A stretch of 14,868 nt of DNA from VBCK01 sp035511515 (GTDB lineage Bacteria; Pseudomonadota; Gammaproteobacteria; Burkholderiales; Burkholderiaceae_F). Both the position numbers and the translations under genes were made by a program. Where the stretch lies: positions 1 through 14,868 of the forward strand of contig DATKFG010000047.1 of the NCBI GenBank assembly GCA_035511515.1. Direction: 5' to 3'. The notes under the pieces were generated by a model. It did no database searches. It was not told where the DNA came from and saw only the letters and a list, made by a program, of their open reading frames with translations. Positions 5,274 through 11,877 of this stretch are shown here, in pieces (the stretch's first letter is position 1; each line of letters opens with the position of its first letter).

Positions 5274-7763
5274 CTAGAGCCGGTACAACGCCGTCACCCC
5301 GATCGTCCGCGGCCGCAGCGAGTACGCCCGGATCAGCGCCGACGGCGGGTTCGGGTTGAAGGGGTCGACCCCGCTGTGCGGGTCGTTGGACGGGGCGTAC
5401 TGCGGGTGCGCATCGAACAGGTTGTCGACGAAGGCCGAGACGCTCCAGTGCTTGATCGTCGTGCCGCCGCGCAGCGAGACGAAGTTCAGCGGGCCGGGCG
5501 TGTAGGCCAGCGGATCGAAGACTCCGGTCGCATTCGGGTCCTCGTTCGGCGCCGGCGCCGGGTTGCGCGACTCGAACTCGTAGTCCAGCCGTACGAAGGA
5601 CTTGTGGTTCAGGGCCGTGAAGTTGTACTGCGCCCCCAGCGCGATGGTCCAGGGCGCCGGAGGGCTCAGCGCCGCGCCCTCGATCGCATCTCCCGCAACG
5701 GCGGTCAGGCCCCCGGGATTGCCGGCGTCCGTGGTGTATTTCGCGTTGGTGTAGCCCGCGGCCAGGTCGAAGGCCCACGTCGCGTTGGGCGCGTACTCGA
5801 ACTGGATGTCGCCTCCCTTGGTCCTGGCATCGCCGGAATTGGCGGTGTACTGGAAGCCGCAGGTCGGCAGGTAGATGATCTGCTGGATGTTGTGCCACTG
5901 GATGTAGTACAGGCTCGAGGCGATCCGCAGGTGCTCGCCCAGCTTGTTCTTGGCGCCGATCTCGTAGCTGTCGACGGTGTCGGAGTCGTACGAGTTGGGC
6001 GCCGCCGTCAGCCCCAGGTTGGCCAGGTCCGTGGCGCAGGCCGAGGCCGGAAGCGGGGGGTTGGCCCCGCCGATCCGGAAGCCCTTGGCGTAGGTGGTGT
6101 AGAGCATGTTGTTCGGGTCGGCCTGCCAGGCGAGCGAGAACTTGGGCGTGACCGGCTTCTGGTGCTGCTCGCCCGTGCCGCCGCTGGGGCCGAAATTCTG
6201 CGGGCCGTCGGCGGCGTTGCGGAAGTCCAGGTCGGTCTTGGACAGCCGCACGCCCGCGGTCGCCTTCAGCCTGGACGTCACCGCGTACGTCAGCTCCCCG
6301 AACAGCGCGAGCTGCCGGTCGCGGCTGTCGTTGCGACTGTAGAACGAGTCCCCGTTGGCCAGGACGTCCTCGCCGAAGAGGGCCGTGGCGTCCATGCCGG
6401 GGCCGAACAGCACCGGCAGCAGCGTGTCGAGCATCGGGTCGTGGATCTCCTCGATGCTGGTCTGCCGGTTCACCGAATAGAAAAGGCCGGCGGTCCAGAC
6501 GAACCGGGCGTTCGGGTCGTCCGACTGCAGGCGAAGCTCCTGCGTGAAGGATTGAAGCGCATTGGTCACGGTGGCCGGGGCGCGGTAGCTCTGCACGCCG
6601 GCCGGCAGGTGCAGCCCGTTGCCGTCGATCAGCGGGTAGAAGTTCGGATTGACGAAGGGGAAGAACATCCCCGTGTTGGACGGATTGTTGAACTGCTGGA
6701 AGTAGCTCAGGTTGTAGTTCGTGCCGCTGTAGCCGCTCTGGTCCTTGCGCGAGAAGTAGGACGTATTCGAGAACAGCGACATCGAGCCCAGGTCGATTTC
6801 GGCCTTCAGGGCCGGCAGGAAGTAGTGGTCTGGCTCGGGCAGGCGCTCGGGGTCGCCAAGGCGGTAGGAGTCCGAATTCGGGTTCGACAGCACCGGCCAG
6901 TAGGCGGTGACGTCGTTGGTCTGCCGGTCCTGGTACAGGAAGGAGGGCGTCAGCGTGATGTTGTCCCGCACCGCCCACTTGACCGCCAGCCGCGCCACCA
7001 CGTCCTTCGAATAGTTGGCGTTCTCCTCGTCCGTCTGCCCCGTGAACGGGTTGGCGCGGTCGATCCAGCCGCCGTCGCGGCGGTACCAGAAGCTGGCGCG
7101 GAAGCCCAGCTGGTCTTCGACGATGGGCGCGCCGTAGGCGACCCCCGCCTCGTAGCTGGGCGCCCCGGCCTGCGTGAACGAGAGCTCGCTGCGTGCGTAC
7201 ACGCTGGGCTGGTGCATGTTGGGCTGCGTCATGATGTAGCGCACCGCGCCGCCCTCGGTGCCGGCGCCGAACAGGGTTCCCTGCGGGCCGCGCAGCACCT
7301 CGACCCGGTCCAGGTCGAAGGTCTTGGGAAGGGCGTCGTCCGAATAGAACGACAGCGCGCGCATCTGGATCGGCGTGTCGTCGATGTAGATTCCGGTCGT
7401 GCCGGCGCCGGCGTTGGACGAGATGCCGCGGATCGAGATGTTGTTGGTGCCGTTGTTGTCTAGCGTGACGCCCGGCGTATAGCGCACCAGGTCGCTGAAG
7501 TCCTTCACGCCCCGCGCGTCCATCGATTCCTGGGAGAAGGCGCTGACGCTGATGGGCACCTTGCTGATCGCCTCTTCCCGCCGCGTGGCCGTGATGACGA
7601 TTTCCTGCAGCCCCGGGCCGGCCTCGGGCTCCGGCGCCGCTGCGGCGGGAGTGGTCGCATCGGCGGCGGCCTGCGCCAGCGCCACGCTCGCCGGCATCGC
7701 GCCGGCGGCCAGCGCGACCATCAGGCGCACCCCCCGCGCTGCACAGTCCCAGGAAGCCCCCAT
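5274..7763 (-). CDS. TonB-dependent outer-membrane receptor, 829 aa
   Basis: Start ATG 7763 has GGGAGGAG six bases upstream. Residues 1-30 form a signal peptide (hydrophobic LMVALAAGAMPASVALA, cleavage near ALA-QA). A TonB box, EIVITATRRE, lies at 54-63. The plug domain (about 65-180) shows DLVRYTPGV, ISIRGI, IYIDDTPI, LDRVEVLRGPQGTLFG and GGAVRYI. The rest is a beta-barrel with many alternating aromatic strands. It most resembles the large FecA/CirA-like receptor class common in sphingomonads and related bacteria, which take up diverse organics; the substrate cannot be read off. It is divergent from the Pot-type binding protein gene and likely shares its control region. The C-terminus is RTIGVTALYRL; outer-membrane barrels normally end in Phe or another aromatic, so Leu is odd. 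The stop codon abuts the IS66 remnant. Confidence 0.93.
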   Translation of the reverse strand: MGASWDCAARGVRLMVALAAGAMPASVALAQAAADATTPAAAAPEPEAGPGLQEIVITATRREEAISKVPISVSAFSQESMDARGVKDFSDLVRYTPGVTLDNNGTNNISIRGISSNAGAGTTGIYIDDTPIQMRALSFYSDDALPKTFDLDRVEVLRGPQGTLFGAGTEGGAVRYIMTQPNMHQPSVYARSELSFTQAGAPSYEAGVAYGAPIVEDQLGFRASFWYRRDGGWIDRANPFTGQTDEENANYSKDVVARLAVKWAVRDNITLTPSFLYQDRQTNDVTAYWPVLSNPNSDSYRLGDPERLPEPDHYFLPALKAEIDLGSMSLFSNTSYFSRKDQSGYSGTNYNLSYFQQFNNPSNTGMFFPFVNPNFYPLIDGNGLHLPAGVQSYRAPATVTNALQSFTQELRLQSDDPNARFVWTAGLFYSVNRQTSIEEIHDPMLDTLLPVLFGPGMDATALFGEDVLANGDSFYSRNDSRDRQLALFGELTYAVTSRLKATAGVRLSKTDLDFRNAADGPQNFGPSGGTGEQHQKPVTPKFSLAWQADPNNMLYTTYAKGFRIGGANPPLPASACATDLANLGLTAAPNSYDSDTVDSYEIGAKNKLGEHLRIASSLYYIQWHNIQQIIYLPTCGFQYTANSGDARTKGGDIQFEYAPNATWAFDLAAGYTNAKYTTDAGNPGGLTAVAGDAIEGAALSPPAPWTIALGAQYNFTALNHKSFVRLDYEFESRNPAPAPNEDPNATGVFDPLAYTPGPLNFVSLRGGTTIKHWSVSAFVDNLFDAHPQYAPSNDPHSGVDPFNPNPPSALIRAYSLRPRTIGVTALYRL

Positions 7764-7825
7764 CGCTCTCCTCCCTGTCGGCGCGACCCGTCGCGGCGAG
7801 CCACGCTATTGAATGAACGTATGAT

Positions 7826-7841
7826 AACGAGTGTCCTCGTT
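7826..7841. promoter_or_regulatory. Perfect 16-bp palindrome, candidate repressor operator
   Basis: AACGAG-TGTC-CTCGTT, 6-bp arms with a 4-bp centre. On the minus strand it ends directly at TATCAT (7825-7820), a candidate -10 for the TonB receptor gene, so a bound repressor would block that promoter. TetR-family dimers commonly bind sites of this size and symmetry. Assignment to the BetI-like regulator at 9115 is inference. Confidence 0.5.
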
Positions 7842-7926
7842 TTTCCGGGTTCCCGCAAGCCCCCGCCGGCATTTGCGCGACGGGCGGATGGCGCTGCCGG
7901 GGCGTACATCGGGTCATTCGCCGGCA

Positions 7927-7955
7927 TTGATTGAACGCCCGTTTACTTGTATGTT
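7927..7955 (+). promoter_or_regulatory. Putative sigma-70 promoter of the binding-protein gene, with overlapping operator-like repeat
   Basis: TTGATT (7927-7932), a 17-bp spacer, then TATGTT (7950-7955), with the GTG start at 7989. The spacer contains TGAACG-CC-CGTTTA (7932-7945), inverted arms matching at five of six positions, so a repressor there would occlude the promoter. The -10 lies downstream of the alternative TTG start at 7947, which supports the GTG at 7989 as the real start. Confidence 0.5.
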
Positions 7956-7988
7956 TGGCTCCCGGGACCCCTTGGAAGCGGACAGCGC

Positions 7989-9086
7989 GTGAACGCCCGA
8001 ACCGCCGCCGGCCTGGCCTGCGCCGGCGTGCTCGCATGGGCGCCGGTCCCGGCGGCCGCCGCCGGCGACCTGAACATCCTGATCTGGTCCGACTACCTGC
8101 CCAGCGCCGCGACGGTGTCGGAGTTCACCCGGTCCGAGTCGATCCACCTGACGTACGCGACGCTGGACACCGACGACACGCTGCAGGCCAAGCTGCTGAG
8201 CGGGCACTCGGGCTACGACGTGGTCTACCCGTCCTCAACCTATTTCGCCGAGCAGGTCAAGGCCGGCGTCTACCAGGAGCTGGACTGGTCCCGGATCCCC
8301 AATCGACCGAACCTGGACCCGGTCCTGATGAAGAAGATCGCCACCCAGGACCCGGGCAACCGCTTCGGCGTTCCCTATGTCTGGGGAACCGACGGGATGG
8401 TGGTCAACACCACTGCTGCGCGCGAGCTGCTCGGCAGGGACGCCCCGCTGGACAGCTGGGACCTGATGTTCAAGCCCGAGGTGGTCGGCAAGCTGCACCG
8501 CTGCGGCGTGTCGATGATCGATTCGGCCAGCGACGTGTTCCCCATCGTGCTGGCCTACATGGGGCGCGACCCGAACAGCCGCAAGGCCTCGGACTACCGC
8601 GACGCCTACGCCTTGCTGCGCGCCATCCGGCCGTACATCGACCAGTTCAGCTCCACTTACCTGAACGACATGGCGGGCGGCGACATGTGCATCGCGCTGG
8701 GCTGGTCGGGCGATGCCGGCACGATCCGCCGTCGCGCGAAGCAGGCGCACCAGGCGTTCGAGATCGTGTACGTCGCGCCCAAAGGCCAGACGGGGCTGTG
8801 GTTTACGATGATGGGGATCCCCAAGGATTCCGCCAACAAGGAGAACGCGCACAAGTGGCTCAACCGCATGATCGACGTGAAAGTGGCCGCCGACATCACC
8901 AACGCCATCACCTATCCCACGGCCGTGCCGGCTGCCCGCAAGCTGGTCAAGCCGGAGCTGGCGTCGGATACGACGATATTCCCGCCGTCCGACGCGATGG
9001 CGGACTTCTTCCTGTTCGCGCCGATCGATCCCGACATCCTGCACCTGATCACGCGCTTGTGGCTGGAGTTCAAGGCGGGCCGCTAG
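7989..9086 (+). CDS. PotF/PotD-like polyamine-type ABC transporter periplasmic binding protein, 365 aa
   Basis: Starts at GTG 7989, with GGAAG about 10 nt upstream. A signal peptide (1-25, ending PVPAAAA) is followed by the mature start GDLNILIWSDYLPS. The protein aligns by eye along its length with PotF/SpuD-type putrescine binders: WSDY (33-36), YPSSTYF (80-86), PYVWGTDG (129-136), DSWDLMFKPE, GWSGD (238-242), IPKDSANKENAH and the Tyr at 309. Known PotF ligand residues Trp37, Ser38, Asp39, Trp244, Asp247 and Tyr314 are matched, but PotF Asp278 corresponds to Thr273 and Glu185 to Asp182. That suggests a ligand other than plain putrescine. It probably feeds the PotB/PotC-like permeases encoded at 13283-14868. 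It is transcribed away from the TonB receptor, and the BetI-like gene follows 28 nt later. Confidence 0.9.
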   Translation: MNARTAAGLACAGVLAWAPVPAAAAGDLNILIWSDYLPSAATVSEFTRSESIHLTYATLDTDDTLQAKLLSGHSGYDVVYPSSTYFAEQVKAGVYQELDWSRIPNRPNLDPVLMKKIATQDPGNRFGVPYVWGTDGMVVNTTAARELLGRDAPLDSWDLMFKPEVVGKLHRCGVSMIDSASDVFPIVLAYMGRDPNSRKASDYRDAYALLRAIRPYIDQFSSTYLNDMAGGDMCIALGWSGDAGTIRRRAKQAHQAFEIVYVAPKGQTGLWFTMMGIPKDSANKENAHKWLNRMIDVKVAADITNAITYPTAVPAARKLVKPELASDTTIFPPSDAMADFFLFAPIDPDILHLITRLWLEFKAGR

Positions 9087-9114
9087 CGGCCGGCGCCGGG
9101 CGGACCTCGCGTCG

Positions 9115-9753
9115 ATGAGATCCAGGCGCACCGAGACGCAACCGGACAGGCCTGCGCGCGAGCGCCACACGCGCGAGTCGCCCGAGGTCCGGCGCAAGTC
9201 GATCATCCAGGCGGCCATGCGCTCGATCGCCAAGTACGGCTATGCTGGCACGACGATCGGACGCATATGCGCCGAGGCCCAGGTGTCGCGCGGCCTGATC
9301 AACCATCACTTCGGCACCAAGGAGGAGTTGATCCGCCAGTCGTACAAGGAGTTGTGCGACGAATGGACCTTCCAGACGCGCGACCTGCTGCTGGAGACGA
9401 ACCGCGATCCGGAGGAGAAGCTGCGGGCGATGGTCCGCGTCAGTTTCGGGCCCACGGTGTTCAAGCAGGATCATCTTGGCATCTGGATCGGCTTCTGGAG
9501 CGTGATCGGCAAGTCGCCGAGCCTGAAGAAGCTCAACCGGGAGCTCTACAAGCAGGACCGCGGCACCTACCAGAAGGCGTTCGATGAGATCGCCGCCCGG
9601 CGCGGCAAGCGCATCGATTCGCGCCGAGCCGCCATCGCCCTGTGCGCGCTGATGGACGGGCTGTGGCTGCAGTGGTGCCTGGACCCGAAGGGCTTCTCGC
9701 CCAAGGACGCCGAATCGGCCTGCATGGAGCTGGTGACGCGCACCTTCGAGTAG
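9115..9753 (+). CDS. BetI-like TetR-family transcriptional repressor, 212 aa
   Basis: Residues ~25-72 form the TetR helix-turn-helix: RRKSIIQAAMRSIAKYGYAG, then TTIGRICAEAQVSRGLINHHF, then the GTKEELIRQSY helix. The C-terminal part has the pattern of the BetI-type ligand domain: LGIWIGFWSVI, a 'LKKLNRELYKQDRGTY' stretch, and AIALCALMDGLWLQWCLDP. Classical BetI represses choline-to-betaine genes and responds to choline. Relatives control many amine pathways, so here an amine-type effector linked to the adjacent transporter is likely. It starts 28 nt after the binding-protein gene and is probably co-transcribed with it, so it would be autoregulated through the divergent region. A 10-bp CCGGCGCCGG palindrome lies in the short gap. 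It converges tail-to-tail with the acyl-CoA synthetase gene, 21 bp away. There are no choline genes in the window, so I do not call it betI. Confidence 0.88.
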   Translation: MRSRRTETQPDRPARERHTRESPEVRRKSIIQAAMRSIAKYGYAGTTIGRICAEAQVSRGLINHHFGTKEELIRQSYKELCDEWTFQTRDLLLETNRDPEEKLRAMVRVSFGPTVFKQDHLGIWIGFWSVIGKSPSLKKLNRELYKQDRGTYQKAFDEIAARRGKRIDSRRAAIALCALMDGLWLQWCLDPKGFSPKDAESACMELVTRTFE

Positions 9754-9774
9754 GCCGCCCGGCCTGTGGCGGGC

Positions 9775-11877
9775 TCAAGGCCCGCGCGGGGGCGCGGCGC
9801 CGCACAGCCTGACCAGCGCATCGACCGCGACGGCATCGCGCGCGGACACGATCAGCGGATTGACGTCCAGCTCCACCAGCCGGTCGGCGTTGGCCTCGGC
9901 GAAGGCAGCCACCGCGGCGATGGCGTCGACGGCGCGCCCGAGATCCGCCGGGGGCCTGCCCCGGTGGCCATCCAGCAGCGCGAAGCAGCGCAGGCCGCGC
10001 AGAGCGCGCTCGATGTCAGCGCGCGAGGCGGGCAGCAGCAGCGTGGCGGCATCGGACAGCACTTCGACCCAGATGCCCCCCGCGCCGATCGTCAGCGCCA
10101 GCCCGAATTGAGCGTTGCGCGTGACGCCGACGATCAACTCGGCCAGGCCGTCGGTCACCATCTTCTCGAGCAGGAAGCGGTCGAACCGCCGGCCCAGGTC
10201 CGACACCGCCGCCCGCACCTGCGGCGCGGCGGCCAGGTTCAAGCGCACGGCCCCCAGCTCGGTCTTGTGGGCCAGCGCCTCGGACACCGCCTTGACGACG
10301 ACCGGGTAGCCGATGGCCTCGGCCATCTCGACTGCCTCGGCGCCGTCGCGCACCAGCCCGCCGGACGGAACGCGCAGCCCGAAGCGCGCCAGCGCCGTCT
10401 TGGCGGCCAGCTCGTCCAGCATCGCGACCGGTCCCTGGGCCAGCGCAACCGGCCCGGGCAGCGGCGCCACGGCCTCGGCAGAGCGGCGCGCGGCGCCGAT
10501 CCGCGCCGCTGCGGCGATGGCCGCGGCGCACTCGCGCAGGCCCTGCATCGGCGCGATGCCGGCCGCCAGCAGACGCTCGGCCACGTGCGCGGGCATCAGC
10601 TCCGGCATCGAGCTCACCATCACCGCCGGCACACGTTGCCCCTGGCAGGCGGCCTCGAACGCGTCGAGCACGTCCTGCCAGCCGTCGACGCTCTCGGTCG
10701 GGCCGTGGTGGGGGAAGTCCAGCACGATCGCGCACAGGTCGACATGGGCGCCCATCATCGCGGAGAAGCACGCTCGCAGGGCCGGCCGGTTGCCCCAGAT
10801 GTAGGTCTGGTAGTCCAGCGGATTGTTGATCGGCACTCGCGGCCCGAGCGTTGCGCTCAACGACTCGACCACCGCCGCATCGAGCCGCGGGAACTCGAGC
10901 CCGCGCTCCTGTCCGATGTCGGCCATCATGGAGGCGTCGCCGCCCGAGCAGCTCAGCGACCCGACCCGGCGCCCGGGCAGGGCGCCGCAGGCGTGCAGCA
11001 GCTTGAGCGTCTCGAGCAGCTCGGCCAGGTCGCCCGCGCGCGCGATTCCGAGCCGATCGAACAGGGCCTGGTAGAGCTCCTCGGGACCGGACAGCGAGCG
11101 CGTGTGGCTGGCCGTGAGCTCGGCGCCGATCTCGGAGACGCCGGACTTCAGCACCACCACGCCCACGCCCCGGGCCAGTGCGGCCCGGGCCACCCGGGAG
11201 AACGCGGCCACGTCGGTCAGGCCCTCCAGGTGCAGCCCGATGGCGGTCACGCGCTCGTCGCACAGCAGCGCGGCCATGCAGTCGTGCACGTCCGACACCG
11301 CCTTGTTGCCGATCGCCAGCAGGTACGCGAGCGGCAGGTGATGGCGCTGCATGCTCAGGTTCAGCGCGATGTTGCCACTCTGGGTCAGGATCGCGACGCC
11401 GCGGTCGACCCGGCGCCCGCCCTGGCGGTCCGGCCACAGCGCGCATCCATCCAGGTAGTTGACCGCTCCGTAGCAGTTGGGCCCGAGCAGCGCCATGTCG
11501 CCGGCGGCCTGCACCAGCGCTTGCTGCAGCCCGACGCCTTCGCCACCCACCTCGGCGAAACCCGACGCGTAGCAGACGGCGCCGGCCGCACCGCGGCGGG
11601 ACAAGGCCGCCACCAGCTTCACGGTCTCCTCGCGCCGCACGGCGACGTAGGTGGCATCGGGCGCGGCCGGCAGCGCATCGACGTCCGGGAAGCTCGGCAC
11701 GCCCTCGATGCTGGCCCGGTGCGGGTTGATCGCCCACAGCTGCCCGCCGAAGCCGACCGCCCGGCACTGCCGGATCACCTCGGCCGCAACCTCGCCGCCG
11801 GCCACCGCGACGGTGGCCGGATTGAGCAGGCGCTGCAGGCGCGCTAGGCGCCCGCCGGGGACGGCAGCCGCGCTCAC
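9775..11877 (-). CDS. Fused NDP-forming acyl-CoA synthetase (acetate-CoA ligase family), 700 aa
   Basis: The GTG at 11877 overlaps the aminotransferase TGA (GTGA), and length and domain order fit that start; the longer open frame upstream only shadows the aminotransferase. The N-terminal CoA-binding Rossmann domain (about 10-145) includes PATVAVAGG and LGPNCYG (131-137). The succinyl-CoA-ligase-like flavodoxin domains follow (about 155-460), with a histidine in SHTRSLSG (His258) where ADP-forming acetyl-CoA synthetases carry their conserved SHTG histidine. The C-terminal ATP-grasp domain (about 480-695) has YPVVVKAVSEALAHKTELGAV and ends ELDVNPL (669-675). The reaction is acid + CoA + ATP (or GTP) to acyl-CoA + NDP + Pi. 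The substrate is unknown; from context it is the carboxylate left after transamination of an imported amine. The usual Gly after SHT is Arg here. Confidence 0.9.
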   Translation of the reverse strand: MSAAAVPGGRLARLQRLLNPATVAVAGGEVAAEVIRQCRAVGFGGQLWAINPHRASIEGVPSFPDVDALPAAPDATYVAVRREETVKLVAALSRRGAAGAVCYASGFAEVGGEGVGLQQALVQAAGDMALLGPNCYGAVNYLDGCALWPDRQGGRRVDRGVAILTQSGNIALNLSMQRHHLPLAYLLAIGNKAVSDVHDCMAALLCDERVTAIGLHLEGLTDVAAFSRVARAALARGVGVVVLKSGVSEIGAELTASHTRSLSGPEELYQALFDRLGIARAGDLAELLETLKLLHACGALPGRRVGSLSCSGGDASMMADIGQERGLEFPRLDAAVVESLSATLGPRVPINNPLDYQTYIWGNRPALRACFSAMMGAHVDLCAIVLDFPHHGPTESVDGWQDVLDAFEAACQGQRVPAVMVSSMPELMPAHVAERLLAAGIAPMQGLRECAAAIAAAARIGAARRSAEAVAPLPGPVALAQGPVAMLDELAAKTALARFGLRVPSGGLVRDGAEAVEMAEAIGYPVVVKAVSEALAHKTELGAVRLNLAAAPQVRAAVSDLGRRFDRFLLEKMVTDGLAELIVGVTRNAQFGLALTIGAGGIWVEVLSDAATLLLPASRADIERALRGLRCFALLDGHRGRPPADLGRAVDAIAAVAAFAEANADRLVELDVNPLIVSARDAVAVDALVRLCGAAPPRGP

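Larger units (their letters stand above)
7764..7988. promoter_or_regulatory. Divergent control region between TonB receptor and binding-protein genes
   Basis: A 225-bp divergent intergenic region, with an AT-richer core at 7807-7845. It holds a perfect palindrome (7826-7841), a near-palindrome (7932-7945), and two copies of ATTGAWTGAACG (7808-7819 and 7926-7937, 11 of 12 bases identical). A TATCAT hexamer for the receptor gene directly adjoins the palindrome on the minus strand (7825-7820), and a plausible sigma-70 promoter faces the binding-protein gene. The nearby BetI-like repressor is the natural candidate to bind here. Confidence 0.55.

Noticed and set aside
5271..8037. Very long open frames on both strands over the TonB receptor (730 aa plus, 928 aa minus in another frame)
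   Set aside because: Both are low-complexity Arg/Gly/Val or Arg/Ala-rich shadows; the 829-aa frame has signal peptide, TonB box, plug and barrel features.
9090..9099. CCGGCGCCGG palindrome just before the BetI-like gene
   Set aside because: A 10-bp all-GC palindrome is common in such DNA, and there is no promoter-like sequence beside it; not enough to call an operator.
7931..9118. Plus-strand 395-aa frame overlapping the binding protein
   Set aside because: Arg/Gly-rich shadow; the overlapping frame has the signal peptide and PotF-like motifs.
9115..9753. Calling the regulator a true betI and the locus a choline-betaine system
   Set aside because: No betA, betB or choline transporter in the window; the neighbours are Pot-type transport, aminotransferase and acyl-CoA synthetase genes.
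9754..9774. Possible bidirectional terminator between the convergent genes (GCCCG-N8-CGGGC)
   Set aside because: Only a 5-bp stem with an 8-nt loop and no T tract; in GC-rich DNA this is expected by chance.
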